64,000 nucleotides of DNA from Nitrospira sp. UBA5698 (GCA_002420115.1 DIHK01000007.1:222600-286599), one strand, 5' to 3'; shown: positions 27,410-36,083, counted from the stretch's first letter. Numbers and translations are program-made. The notes: a model not told the origin generated them from the sequence alone.

Positions 27410-28423
27410 ATGATCAAAGACGCACTCGCCAAGTTGGCCGACCGAATCGATCTTTCCGCACAGGAAGCTGAAACGGTTCTGTGCGAGGTCATGGATGGGT
27501 CGGCCACTTCGGCGCAGATTGCCGCCTACTTGATGGGGCTCAGGCAGAAAGGTGAAACGGTCGATGAGATCGTCGGCTCGGCCAGAGCGATGCGATCACG
27601 GGCCGTTCGCATCAGTGTCGGAGCGTCCATCGTCGTGGATACCTGTGGGACCGGTGGGGATGGAGCGAATACATTCAATATCTCGACGACTGCCGCATTC
27701 GTTGTGGCTGGGGCCGGCATTACCGTTGCCAAGCACGGCAATCGTTCCGTATCTTCCAGAAGCGGAAGCGCCGATGTGTTGAGCGCCCTCGGCGTAAAGA
27801 TCGAGTTGGAGCGGGAGCGGGTCGCCGACTGTATCGATGAAGTCGGTATCGGGTTTTTATTTGCTCCGCACTACCACAGTGCGATGAAACATTGTGCCGG
27901 GCCAAGGCAGGAGATGGGTATCCGAACGATCTTAAATGTGCTCGGGCCGCTTACGAATCCGGCCGGAGCCACGCATCAAGTACTTGGGGTGTATGAGGCA
28001 CAGAAGACGGAAATCCTCGGACGGGTCTTGATGGAACTGGGATCGCAACATTGCTTCGTGATTCACGGCATGGACGGACTGGACGAGATGACGTTGTCGG
28101 ACCGGACGAAAGTTTCCGAGGGTAAGGGCGGTGTCGTCTCGAGCTACTTTATTGCGCCGGAAGAATTTGATCTGCGGAGAGTTCCCCGAAAAGAGTTTGC
28201 CGGTGGCTCGCCGGAGGATAATGCGCGGATCGTGAAAGAGATTTTGCAAGGTCGGAAAGGCTCTAAGCGGGACATCGTCTGCCTGAACGCCGCGCCCGCC
28301 ATGGTTGCAGGCCAGAAAGCGAAAACACTCAAGGAAGGCTTCCGTATGGCTCAACAAACGATCGACTCAGGAGCTGCAGCGGAAAAGCTGGATCGACTGA
28401 TCGCTTACACGACGAGGGTATGA
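27410..28423 (+). CDS. trpD: Anthranilate phosphoribosyltransferase
   Basis: TrpD joins anthranilate to PRPP. The 337-residue protein shows the helical N-terminal domain, then the glycine-rich PRPP site CGTGGDGANTFNIST, the KHGNRSVSS loop and SGSADVLSALG, all within residues 80-125. The later GPRQEMGIRTILNVLGPL segment is also conserved. Length is normal. trpC starts 6 bases after its stop, consistent with one transcript. Confidence 0.95.
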   Translation: MIKDALAKLADRIDLSAQEAETVLCEVMDGSATSAQIAAYLMGLRQKGETVDEIVGSARAMRSRAVRISVGASIVVDTCGTGGDGANTFNISTTAAFVVAGAGITVAKHGNRSVSSRSGSADVLSALGVKIELERERVADCIDEVGIGFLFAPHYHSAMKHCAGPRQEMGIRTILNVLGPLTNPAGATHQVLGVYEAQKTEILGRVLMELGSQHCFVIHGMDGLDEMTLSDRTKVSEGKGGVVSSYFIAPEEFDLRRVPRKEFAGGSPEDNARIVKEILQGRKGSKRDIVCLNAAPAMVAGQKAKTLKEGFRMAQQTIDSGAAAEKLDRLIAYTTRV

Positions 28424-28429
28424 GTACCG

Positions 28430-29257
28430 ATGATTCTCGATCGCATCCTGGAACACAAAAAAGCGGAACTGCGGCATAAGCAAAGCCGGGCCTATCTGGC
28501 TGACCTGAAAGCAGCGATCCGTGATGCACCGCCCACGCTTGGCTTCGCCGTCACACTCGATGCGACGAAACCTCCGGCCAGTCCCTCGCTCATCGCCGAA
28601 GTCAAGAAGGCTTCGCCGAGTCTTGGTCTCTTGCGGGAAGAGTTCGCGGAGCAGTTTGATCATCTGGGACTGGCACGCATCTATCAAGAACAAGGCGCTT
28701 CGGCCGTTTCGGTCCTGACCGACAAGGATTTTTTCCAGGGCAACCTTCAGTATCTCAAAGCTATCAAACAAGCGTTGCCAATCCCAGCACTCAACAAAGA
28801 ATTCATGGTCGGGGACATTCAGTTTTATGAGGCGCGGGCCCATGGCGCCGATGCGATTTTGCTGATTGTGGCGGCACTAGAGAAACGACAGTTGATCGAC
28901 TTCCATGCCCTGGCGACGGAGCTGGGGATGGATAGTTTGTTCGAAACGCACCATGAGCGTGAGTTGGATACGGTCTTGGAATGGATTCCCAACGCGCGAA
29001 TGATCGGGATCAATAACCGGGATTTGAAGACGTTCACGACCGACCTCGATGTGACCTTTCGGCTGGCAAAGCGAATTCCATCAGATAAGTTGATCATCAG
29101 CGAAAGCGGGATCCATAAACGGGATGATGTGGTGAAACTGAACGAGGCCGGTATTCACGCAATGTTGATCGGAGAGTCCCTCATTCGTGCGGCTAACACG
29201 GCAGACAAGGTTCGTGAATTACTCGGAACCACAGCGCATAGTGGCCAATCTGTGTAG
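28430..29257 (+). CDS. trpC: Indole-3-glycerol phosphate synthase
   Basis: TrpC closes the indole ring from CdRP. It is a 275-residue TIM barrel with the expected motifs: IAEVKKASPSLG (catalytic lysine, near residue 58), VLTDKDFFQGN, LNKEFMV, the INNRDLKTF strand and the phosphate-binding ISESGI. It is a single-domain enzyme, not fused to TrpF as in enteric bacteria. trpF follows after 11 bases. Confidence 0.95.
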   Translation: MILDRILEHKKAELRHKQSRAYLADLKAAIRDAPPTLGFAVTLDATKPPASPSLIAEVKKASPSLGLLREEFAEQFDHLGLARIYQEQGASAVSVLTDKDFFQGNLQYLKAIKQALPIPALNKEFMVGDIQFYEARAHGADAILLIVAALEKRQLIDFHALATELGMDSLFETHHERELDTVLEWIPNARMIGINNRDLKTFTTDLDVTFRLAKRIPSDKLIISESGIHKRDDVVKLNEAGIHAMLIGESLIRAANTADKVRELLGTTAHSGQSV

Positions 29258-29268
29258 ATGATGTCGAT

Positions 29269-29898
29269 ATGGTGAAGATTAAGATCTGCGGCATCACCAA
29301 TGTAGAGGACGCGAAGGCGGCAGCGGCAGCCGGCGCGGATGCTTTGGGTTTTGTCATGTACCGGAAGAGTCCTCGCTTCGTCGAGGCAGCCGTCGTGAAG
29401 AGTATTGTGGCCGGGCTTCCCCCGTTTGTGTTGCCTGTCGGTGTCTTTGTGAATGAAGAACCAGATCGGGTACGGACATTGATGGATGAGTGTGGCCTGG
29501 CCTTGGCCCAGCTGCATGGAGACGAAACGGCGCCCTATTGTCAGGATCTGGGCCGTCCTGTCCTGAAAGCCCTTCGTCTCAAAGATCGAAGGACCTTTCT
29601 AGCCCTGGCTGAATTCTCAGGACGCGCCAATGTGCGAGGGTTTCTCATCGATGCTTTTTCCGATCAGGCCTATGGCGGCACCGGGCAGACCGTTGATTGG
29701 GGGCTGGCTCAGGAAGTCGCTCAGTCGATGCCGGTCGTTCTGGCAGGGGGGCTCACTCCGGTGAATGTAGCTGAGGCTATTACCCTTGTGCGTCCCTTTG
29801 GGGTCGATGTCAGTAGCGGGGTGGAGTTGAGCCCTGGGAAAAAAGATCACGAGAAGGTGAGGGATTTTATTCGTGCCGCAAGACTTGTAGCCGCTTAA
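29269..29898 (+). CDS. trpF: Phosphoribosylanthranilate isomerase
   Basis: TrpF isomerises PRA to CdRP. The 209-residue TIM barrel begins MVKIKICGITNVEDA, with the catalytic Cys in KICG; the general-acid Asp lies in FLIDAFSDQAYGGTG. LAGGLTPVNV and VDVSSGVE bind phosphate. It is a separate gene placed between trpC and trpB, 11 and 53 bases from its neighbours. Confidence 0.94.
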   Translation: MVKIKICGITNVEDAKAAAAAGADALGFVMYRKSPRFVEAAVVKSIVAGLPPFVLPVGVFVNEEPDRVRTLMDECGLALAQLHGDETAPYCQDLGRPVLKALRLKDRRTFLALAEFSGRANVRGFLIDAFSDQAYGGTGQTVDWGLAQEVAQSMPVVLAGGLTPVNVAEAITLVRPFGVDVSSGVELSPGKKDHEKVRDFIRAARLVAA

Positions 29899-29951
29899 GT
29901 GCCGCGACTATACTTTCCTTCCCCATATGTTACGCAGGAGGAGCTGAATAG

Positions 29952-31145
29952 ATGCCGATACTTCCTGACAGTCGTGGCCGCTTTGGACCCTATGGCGGAC
30001 GGTATGTGCCCGAAACCCTCATGCCGGCTCTGCTGGAGCTGGAAGAGGAGTATGCGAAGGTCAAGAAAGACCGTCGCTTCCAAGCAGACCTGGCCTATTA
30101 CCTCAAACAATATGTCGGGCGTCCCACCAGCCTCTATCGTGCCGATCGGCTGACCAAGAAATTGGGCGGCGCCAAGATTTATCTCAAGCGGGAAGACCTG
30201 TGCCATACGGGTGCCCATAAGATCAACAATGCGATCGGACAAGCCTTGCTGGCCGTTCGCATGAAGAAGCCTCGCGTGATTGCTGAGACCGGAGCGGGGC
30301 AACATGGCGTGGCCACGGCGACGGCTGCGGCCATGTTCGGACTCGAGTGCGAAATCTACATGGGCACGGAAGATATGGAACGGCAGGCCTTGAACGTCTT
30401 CCGCATGCGTCTGTTGGGGGCGAAGGTCACTGGTGTGGATGCCGGTAGCCGCACGTTGAAAGATGCCATCAGCGAAGCGATGCGCGATTGGACGACGAAT
30501 GTGCGCACCACCCATTACATCCTCGGCTCGGTGCTGGGGGCACATCCCTATCCGATGATGATCCGCGATTTTCAGGCCGTCATTGGACGGGAAGCGCGGA
30601 AGCAGATTCTGGCGGCCGAAGGGAAGTTGCCGAACTATCTCGTGGCCTGTGTCGGAGGCGGTAGCAATTCGATCGGGCTCTTCCATGCCTTTCTGAAAGA
30701 CCCCAAGGTCAAGATGGTCGGGGTCGAGGCCGGGGGAACTGGAATCACCAGTGGAAAACATGCGGCGCGCTTCTCTGGCGGGAAGCCAGGCGTCTTACAG
30801 GGCACGATGACCTATCTGCTTCAAGATGACAATGGACAGATCAATTTAACCCATTCCGTTTCGGCGGGCCTGGACTATGCCGCGGTCGGACCAGAGCATA
30901 GCCTCTATCACGACCTGGGCCGGATCGAGTACACCTATGCCACGGACAGTGAAGCGATGGCGGCCTTCGATTTGTTGGCACAGGAAGAAGGAATCATCCC
31001 CGCGTTGGAGAGTGCCCATGCCATCGCCCATGTGGTCAAGCTGGCGCCGACGTTGAAAAAGTCACAGCTCATTATTGCGAATCTATCGGGCCGTGGGGAC
31101 AAAGACGTCCAACAAGTGGCCAGAATGCGAGGGGTCACGCTATGA
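29952..31145 (+). CDS. trpB: Tryptophan synthase beta chain
   Basis: TrpB is the PLP enzyme that condenses indole with serine. The 397-residue protein belongs to the common TrpB1 type that pairs with TrpA. The PLP lysine is in HTGAHKINNA (near residue 87), the catalytic Glu in AETGAGQHG, and the phosphate loop is VGGGSNSIG. AGGAGGAGCTG precedes the ATG, a strong ribosome binding site. Its stop overlaps the trpA start by 4 bases, as expected for subunits made in equal amounts. Confidence 0.96.
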   Translation: MPILPDSRGRFGPYGGRYVPETLMPALLELEEEYAKVKKDRRFQADLAYYLKQYVGRPTSLYRADRLTKKLGGAKIYLKREDLCHTGAHKINNAIGQALLAVRMKKPRVIAETGAGQHGVATATAAAMFGLECEIYMGTEDMERQALNVFRMRLLGAKVTGVDAGSRTLKDAISEAMRDWTTNVRTTHYILGSVLGAHPYPMMIRDFQAVIGREARKQILAAEGKLPNYLVACVGGGSNSIGLFHAFLKDPKVKMVGVEAGGTGITSGKHAARFSGGKPGVLQGTMTYLLQDDNGQINLTHSVSAGLDYAAVGPEHSLYHDLGRIEYTYATDSEAMAAFDLLAQEEGIIPALESAHAIAHVVKLAPTLKKSQLIIANLSGRGDKDVQQVARMRGVTL

Positions 31146-31945
31146 GTGGACGGTTGGACAGCACCTTTGCACGTCTTCGTCAGAACAAGGAGAAGGCCCT
31201 CATTGCCTATCTCATGGCAGGGGATCCTGGGTTGGCGGAGACAGAACAACTGGTCGTGGCATTAGAACAGGCTGGCGCCGATATCATCGAGCTGGGTGTG
31301 CCGTTTTCAGATCCCATTGCCGATGGGCCAGTGATTCAGCAGGCGGCGGAGCGCGCCTTGAAGAACGGCACATCGCTTCGGCAAATTCTCACGTCGGTCA
31401 CGTCTCTCCGTCAGCGCACGCAGATCCCAATCATCCTCATGCTGTACTACAACTCGATTCATGCCATGGGCTGTGAAGAGTTTTGTAAGGCGGCAAAGGC
31501 CGCAGGGGTGGATGGCTTGATCGTCCCTGATATGCCGCCGGACGAAGCAGGACCGCTCAAGGTCCCAGCCGATGCGGTGGGGCTTTCGCTGATCTTCTTG
31601 CTCGCACCGACCAGCACGACAGACCGGCGGAAATTAGTGGCGAAAGAGTCGCACGGGTTCGTCTACTATGTTTCACTGACAGGCATTACCGGAGCCAAAC
31701 TCAGCAACGCGACGGACATTCAGCAGAACATCGAGAAACTTCGGAAGGTGTCCGCCGCTCCTGTCGCCGTGGGGTTTGGCGTGGCGACACCGGAAGATGC
31801 CGCGCGCGTGTCGAAGATGGCGGATGGGGTGATTGTCGGCAGCGCCATCGTGAAACAGATTGCAGCGCATCAACAAGATCCCGGCATGGTCGGCTACGTC
31901 GCCGAGTTTGTCCGATCGCTCAAAGCCGCAATGGCACCAGCGTAG
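31142..31945 (+). CDS. trpA: Tryptophan synthase alpha chain
   Basis: TrpA releases indole from indole-3-glycerol phosphate and channels it to TrpB. The 267-residue TIM barrel has the catalytic Glu in DIIELGVPFSDP and the Asp in IADGPVIQ. The later VGFGVATPEDA and DGVIVGSAIV segments bind phosphate. The start lies within the trpB stop (ATGA). It closes the trp run; a 350-base gap follows. Confidence 0.95.
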   Translation: MSGRLDSTFARLRQNKEKALIAYLMAGDPGLAETEQLVVALEQAGADIIELGVPFSDPIADGPVIQQAAERALKNGTSLRQILTSVTSLRQRTQIPIILMLYYNSIHAMGCEEFCKAAKAAGVDGLIVPDMPPDEAGPLKVPADAVGLSLIFLLAPTSTTDRRKLVAKESHGFVYYVSLTGITGAKLSNATDIQQNIEKLRKVSAAPVAVGFGVATPEDAARVSKMADGVIVGSAIVKQIAAHQQDPGMVGYVAEFVRSLKAAMAPA

Positions 31946-32294
31946 GCAACTGCAAGGGTAGTCTCTCCGATCGAAGATGGTACTTGACGTACCAAGCAGA
32001 GTCTGCCCCAAAACCTATGACACATTGCACCTCCTTCCGAAGAGCCCTGGTCCATCCCCTCAATAGGGTAATACGCAGGTCAATAAGACAGTGCTTACAG
32101 TGGCCTACCATCAGGCGTTGCCGTCTATCTAGCAAGTGGCACCTTGACAACAACTGACAGGAGACAGGTATTGCGGATATTTTCAGCTGGATAGTATGGT
32201 GTCGGATCGTGATATGCCGCGAGCCAATGGCGGAGCCTCGGCAGTTTACTTCAGTAAGAAAGCCTCAAGTATAAACAAAAGAGGAGGAGGCAAG
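31946..32294. other. Intergenic region after trpA
   Basis: A short hairpin, TGGTAC-ttgac-GTACCA (31978-31994), lies 33 bases after trpA but has no T-run, so it is only a weak terminator candidate. TTGACA at 32144-32149 may belong to a promoter for the next gene. A frame continuous with that gene extends back to 32196 but lacks a ribosome binding site. Nothing else is seen. Confidence 0.35.
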
Positions 32295-33380
32295 ATGGCC
32301 AGAAAAAGTTCCTCGAGCGCCAAAACGAACCGCATCAAGAAACCGCGAGTTCGCTGGTCATTTCCGCGCACTACTCTGGAAGAGGCCATTAAGATCGCTT
32401 ATGCGATCAAGGAACATAATGGCGGCAATCCATGGGAGCCGGAGGAGATCCGGAAGGCCATCGGAGCTGGTACGGGTGGAAACGCTTATTTTTATCTTAC
32501 TGCAGCATCGCGTGACCATGGGTTGACGACTGGGACAAACACAGCCGAAAAGATAGCCCTAACGGACCTCGGTCGCAACATTGTTTATGCGCCGGGTTCT
32601 GAGGAGGAGAAAGTTCTCAAGGTACAGGCGTTTCTTAATATTGACCTATTCAAACGAGTTCTTGAGTACTACAAGGGCAGCAATCTTCCGGAGATGAAGT
32701 ACCTGGGAAACACACTACAAAGGGAGTTCGATCTTGCACCAGAAACTCACGAGGAGTTCTCACGAACATTTCGTGAGAATTGCCAATACCTTGGAATTAC
32801 ATCTGGCATTCCGGCAGTCGAGGCAGACGGAGCAGTTCAGGCTAGCGGACCGGGTGCGCCAAACACGGTCACATTGGCTGAAGCTGGAGGGGGTTCGAAG
32901 TTAACGGCCTTCGTAATTATGCCCTTCATCGAGCGTGATACAAAGCACCCGCCTGGATTTTTTGCGGAGGTCCTGCGCAGCCTGATCACACCTGCAGCCA
33001 AAGCCTCAGCTTTTACGGTCAAGACAGCAAATCGACAAGGAAGCGATCTCATCCAGTCCACCATAATCAACGATCTGATCGATGCGGATCTCGTCATCGC
33101 AGACCTTACGGAGCACAACCCCAACGTCATGTTTGAGCTTGGTGTGAGAATGGCTGAAGGCAAACCGGTTGTGCTGATCAAAGCGCAAGGTACGGGGCCG
33201 CTATTTGATGTCGACAACATACTTCGCGTGTTCGAGTATAGTCCGAATTTATGGCAAACTACCGTTGAGAAGGATATGCCGAATCTCCGCGAATTCATCA
33301 AGGGGGCTTGGGAGAATCGAGCATCAGAAAAGTCATACATGAATATCCTCCGAGGGGGGAAGACTAAGCCATCTAGCTAG
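32295..33380 (+). CDS. Protein with C-terminal deoxyribosyltransferase/TIR-like domain
   Basis: A 361-residue protein of unknown function. AGGAGGAGGCAAG decides the ATG at 32295. Residues 1-20 are Lys/Ser-rich. Residues about 21-170 look helical and winged-helix-like (TTLEEAIKIAYAI, LTDLGRNIVYA). Residues about 204-320 match the nucleoside 2-deoxyribosyltransferase/TIR-like fold: FVIMPF, then DLIDADLVIADLTEHNPNV and MFELGVRMA, where the Glu (near residue 281) is the expected catalytic acid. Related modules occur in nucleotide metabolism and as NAD-cleaving or ligand-sensing parts of anti-phage systems. Isolation, and nearby toxin-antitoxin and transposase debris, favour an accessory defence role, which is inference. 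Confidence 0.7.
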   Translation: MARKSSSSAKTNRIKKPRVRWSFPRTTLEEAIKIAYAIKEHNGGNPWEPEEIRKAIGAGTGGNAYFYLTAASRDHGLTTGTNTAEKIALTDLGRNIVYAPGSEEEKVLKVQAFLNIDLFKRVLEYYKGSNLPEMKYLGNTLQREFDLAPETHEEFSRTFRENCQYLGITSGIPAVEADGAVQASGPGAPNTVTLAEAGGGSKLTAFVIMPFIERDTKHPPGFFAEVLRSLITPAAKASAFTVKTANRQGSDLIQSTIINDLIDADLVIADLTEHNPNVMFELGVRMAEGKPVVLIKAQGTGPLFDVDNILRVFEYSPNLWQTTVEKDMPNLREFIKGAWENRASEKSYMNILRGGKTKPSS

Positions 33381-33527
33381 AGGCTGGAGTCTTCGATGAA
33401 ACAACGAGGCAGGAGAAAAGGAGTTAGTGGAAGATGTTGTTTCGTGCATTTGTGATGGGCTGAAAATGGTGTATGGCTCGTCCACTCCTCATTGAGTCGT
33501 GGGATCTGGGGGCAGTCCATAATTTCA

Positions 33528-33954
33528 TCGAGAATGTGTTCGTCACCACACTGCCAGTGCTGTGTTTTCGTGCAAAGCTGTTGTGATGGTGATTTTCTGA
33601 ATCAGGTTGCCGACGAGGGAGTCTTACTTCTTCGTTTGCGGGGGCATGTATTTGATCATCTCGCTGGCGAGCTCTTTTGCGATGTCTTTGAGGCTTGGCT
33701 TGATGAACATGTAACTGTCCGACCGTTCATGGCGGGCTTTCCAGACCGTCGTGCCGGTGGCAGCATCGATCAGTCGAAGGCTGAGCCCCACTCGTCCGAC
33801 GTTGTCGCCTTCCTTGCGGACGTATTCCCAGGAATTAACGCGAACTACGAGGAATGCATCGACGTTCAGGGATTTCCCGAGCTTGACGGCCGAATCTTTG
33901 TCGGATTGTCCGGTCATCTCGAGACGAGAAAAGTAGAACACCAGTGAATCAAAG
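33528..33954. repeat. Duplicated segment, copy A
   Basis: This segment matches 35368-35793 in the same orientation with a near-constant offset of 1839 bases. It covers the 3' two-fifths or so of the lipoprotein gene and about 90 bases beyond its stop. Identity is very high in the coding part and lower beyond it. The match ends abruptly after AATCAAAGG. Confidence 0.85.
33624..33954 (-). pseudogene. Truncated duplicate of the 35463-36068 lipoprotein gene
   Basis: The minus-strand frame encodes the last 105 or so residues of the intact lipoprotein at 35463-36068 with a single visible substitution (GKSLNV for GKALNV), down to the ending YMPPQTKK and the stop. The signal peptide, lipobox and N-terminal domain are missing; the homology ends where unrelated sequence with a decayed transposase begins. 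An internal ATG gives an open frame (33624-33941), but without export signal or upstream promoter it is best read as a gene fragment. Confidence 0.85.
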
Positions 33955-34009
33955 GGGAGAATAGGGTCAGATCGTGTTTCTTGTATGACTGCTGAGCTAG
34001 ACTCCGCCC

Positions 34010-34170
34010 CTGGCTCGCCCGCTTCGTATCGAATTTCCCGGGGCGCTCTATCACGTCGCTGTCCGTGGGGATGTGCAGCAAGATATCTTTCTGGATGACG
34101 AGGGCACCAGAATTTTCTCGCGGTGTTGGCGCGCGTGGTCTCCCGCGTTCATCTCCTGTTGAAAGGTGAC
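34010..34170 (+). pseudogene. RAYT (REP-associated tyrosine transposase) remnant A
   Basis: Translation gives LARPLRIEFPGALYHV followed by RGDVQQDIFLDDEG, the unmistakable N-terminus of Y1/IS200-like RAYT transposases (usual start MARPLRIEFPGALYHV). The start codon is CTG instead of ATG. A frameshift near 34130 moves to RVHLLLKGD, matching the family's FHLLLETPE strand, and homology stops there. It shares its upstream sequence (gtgtttcttgtat, agctagactccg) with remnant B at 35.1 kb. Confidence 0.8.
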
Positions 34171-34289
34171 CAAGGCGTGTGGCTGCTTCTGCAACAGCAT
34201 GTCATTGAGCATTCGTTGCTTGGATTTTGTGGCCTTCGTTACCATGACTCGAATCAGCTCTTCGCTGTCTTCTTCCGCTTCCGTGTCGT

Positions 34290-34318
34290 TTGCCCCGATA
34301 GGAATCCCGTGCTACACT
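34290..34318 (+). promoter_or_regulatory. Probable promoter of the vapBC-type pair
   Basis: TTGCCC (34290-34295), a 17-base spacer and TACACT (34313-34318) lie 28 bases upstream of the antitoxin start. The short leader suits an autoregulated toxin-antitoxin operon, in which the RHH antitoxin would bind here. Confidence 0.45.
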
Positions 34319-34346
34319 GATTCTGTGTAAATGGGAGGGTGCCGAC

Positions 34347-34577
34347 ATGGCGAATTTAACTGTTGTGATCGAAAACGACACCTTGAAACGCGCTCGCATA
34401 AGGGCCCTTGAAGAGGGGACGTCTGTGAACGCAATCGTGCGGGATTATCTGGCTGATTATGCCGGAATGAAAGCCCAACGGGATGCAGCGATCAATGACT
34501 TGTTGCGGTTGTCTCGACGCGCGAAAACGAGACGGGGGAATCGCAAGTGGAGACGTGAAGACCTGCATCAGCGATGA
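34347..34577 (+). CDS. Ribbon-helix-helix antitoxin, VapB-like
   Basis: A 76-residue protein with an N-terminal ribbon-helix-helix DNA-binding motif: strand LTVVIENDTLKRARIRALE, then EGTSVNAIVRDYLADYAG. The C-terminal third is basic (RRAKTRRGNRKWRRED) and would wrap the toxin. GGGAGGGTGCCGAC precedes the ATG. It overlaps the PIN-domain gene by 4 bases (ATGA), the standard antitoxin-first order. It would neutralise the toxin and repress its own promoter. Confidence 0.85.
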   Translation: MANLTVVIENDTLKRARIRALEEGTSVNAIVRDYLADYAGMKAQRDAAINDLLRLSRRAKTRRGNRKWRREDLHQR

Positions 34578-35002
34578 AGGGGCACATATTTCTTGATACA
34601 AATGTGTTGGTCTATCTATTCGACGCTGATGATCCCGCCAAGCAACGTCAGGTGCAGGAACTCTTGTCAAGCCGTGAACTCCGTGCGCGGGTCATTCTGA
34701 GCACTCAGGTCTTACAAGAGTTCTATGTGTCTGTGACGCGGAAGCTGGCTACTCCGCTTGGTCTGGATGCTGCATTCCAAGCCGTTCAAGACCTCACCGC
34801 TTTCCCGATAGTCCAGATTGATACTCCTCTGATCTTATTAGCGATACAGCGAAGCAATAAGGCAAAGATTTCCTTTTGGGATGCTCTTATTCTAGAGGCG
34901 GCACTGATTTCCGGAGCGACCGTCCTCTATTCTGAAGATTTTCAAGACGGTGCTGTCTTTGGGGGGCTACGAGTGACAAATCCTTTTAAGTTGAGCGTCT
35001 GA
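34574..35002 (+). CDS. PIN domain toxin, VapC-like ribonuclease
   Basis: A 142-residue PIN-domain protein, likely a magnesium-dependent RNase that cuts tRNA or rRNA. The acidic residues are in place: FLDTNVLVYLFD (first Asp), QVLQEFYV (Glu), SFWDALILEAA (Asp) and LYSEDFQDG (last Asp). No truncation is seen, so it may be active. The gene sits with its antitoxin between two decayed transposases and two copies of a duplicated segment, which suggests it came with mobile DNA. Confidence 0.87.
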   Translation: MKGHIFLDTNVLVYLFDADDPAKQRQVQELLSSRELRARVILSTQVLQEFYVSVTRKLATPLGLDAAFQAVQDLTAFPIVQIDTPLILLAIQRSNKAKISFWDALILEAALISGATVLYSEDFQDGAVFGGLRVTNPFKLSV

Positions 35003-35116
35003 CCGAAAGGCCAGGCTGCTGCGGAATTTGATCATAGTGCTGATGACAATTTCGGGTTTAAAGCCACGGGGGGCCAGATTGTGTTTCTTGTATCGCTGGT
35101 AAGCTAGACTCCGACC

Positions 35117-35352
35117 ATGGCTCACCTGCTTCGCATTGAATACCATTGGACGCTCTATCATGTGACCGCCTGGGGCAATGCCCAACAAGACATCTTCATT
35201 GGACGGTGAAGACCGACAGAAGTTTCTGACGGTGCGGTCCCGGGTCGTCTCTCACTTCCATCTTCTGGTAGAAACGCCGGAGAGCCACCTCCTCAAGGCC
35301 ATGTCCCCACTTAATGGGGGCTACATACAAGCCTTCAATCACTGTCATTGGC
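35117..35352 (+). pseudogene. RAYT transposase remnant B
   Basis: Begins MAHLLRIEYHWTLYHVTAWGN, a diverged RAYT N-terminus, and hits an in-frame TGA at 35207-35209. The family sequence continues in another frame as SRVVSHFHLLVETPESHLL and LNGGYIQAFNH, the conserved HxH-bearing strand and the following helix. The catalytic tyrosine part is missing. It is clearly inactive, and its upstream flank matches remnant A. Confidence 0.82.
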
Positions 35353-35367
35353 CGCGTGATTTCAGCA

Positions 35368-35793
35368 TCGCGACTGTGTTTGTCACCATACCGCCGGTGT
35401 TGAGTTTTTGCGCAGCTGTTGTGAGCGAGATTTCATGAATCAGGTTTCTGACGAGGGGAGGTTTACTTCTTCGTTTGCGGGGGCATGTATTTGATCATTT
35501 CGCTGGCGAGCTCTTTTGCAATGTCTTTGAGGCTTGGCTTGATGAACATGTAACTGTCCGACCGTTCATGGCGGGCTTTCCAGACTGTCGTGCCGGTAGC
35601 GGCATCAATCAGCCGAAGACTGAGCCCCACTCGCCCGACGTTGTCGCCTTCCTTGCGGACGTATTCCCAGGAATTCACACGAACCACCAGGAATGCATCG
35701 ACGTTCAGGGCTTTCCCGAGCTTGACGGCCGAATCTTTGTCGGATTGTCCGGTCATCTCGAGACGAGAAAAGTAGAACACCAGTGAATCAAAG
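35368..35793. repeat. Duplicated segment, copy B (parental)
   Basis: The counterpart of 33528-33954. Here the segment continues into the intact lipoprotein gene, so this is the likely source copy. The two copies are direct repeats bracketing RAYT remnant A, the toxin-antitoxin pair and RAYT remnant B, about 1.84 kb apart. Confidence 0.8.
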
Positions 35794-36068
35794 GCCTCCT
35801 TTGAGGCTTGAAAGATATCCGTGACATTTTCAGGCGAGACGACCCGCTCAATATTGCCTTGCCGATTCAGTGCTCCTACCAGGACGTCCTGAATGTCTTC
35901 CCGGGCGCTGTCGTACTGGCTGGCCATCGGTGGCAGCACGGCAATAGTCTGAGGTCGAAATACCCTGGCGCCAGGGCCTTCCCACACCTCTTGCAACCCT
36001 CCGCAGCCGCTGAGTAGCGCGACAAGCAAGACGAGAGATGGGATGCGCACAGATAATCGAGCCAACAT
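35463..36068 (-). CDS. CsgG/TolB-N-like lipoprotein
   Basis: A 201-residue lipoprotein with signal VLLVALLSGCGG (cysteine near residue 22). The mature domain has the alternating pattern of CsgG-, GNA1162- or TolB-N-like proteins: PQTIAVLPPMASQYDS, a helix, IERVVSPENVTD, LNVDAFLVVRVNSWEY, and VGLSLRLIDAATGTTVWKA. These proteins sit at the outer membrane or periplasm; a specific role is not known. A truncated copy lies at 33.6 kb. It is 15 bases downstream of the outer-membrane protein gene on the same strand and is probably co-transcribed with it. Confidence 0.8.
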   Translation of the reverse strand: MLARLSVRIPSLVLLVALLSGCGGLQEVWEGPGARVFRPQTIAVLPPMASQYDSAREDIQDVLVGALNRQGNIERVVSPENVTDIFQASKEAFDSLVFYFSRLEMTGQSDKDSAVKLGKALNVDAFLVVRVNSWEYVRKEGDNVGRVGLSLRLIDAATGTTVWKARHERSDSYMFIKPSLKDIAKELASEMIKYMPPQTKK

Positions 36069-36083
36069 GAGTTTAGTATACCA

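Noticed and set aside
29895..30761. Minus-strand open frame of 288 codons
   Set aside because: Antisense shadow of trpB, whose motifs are intact.
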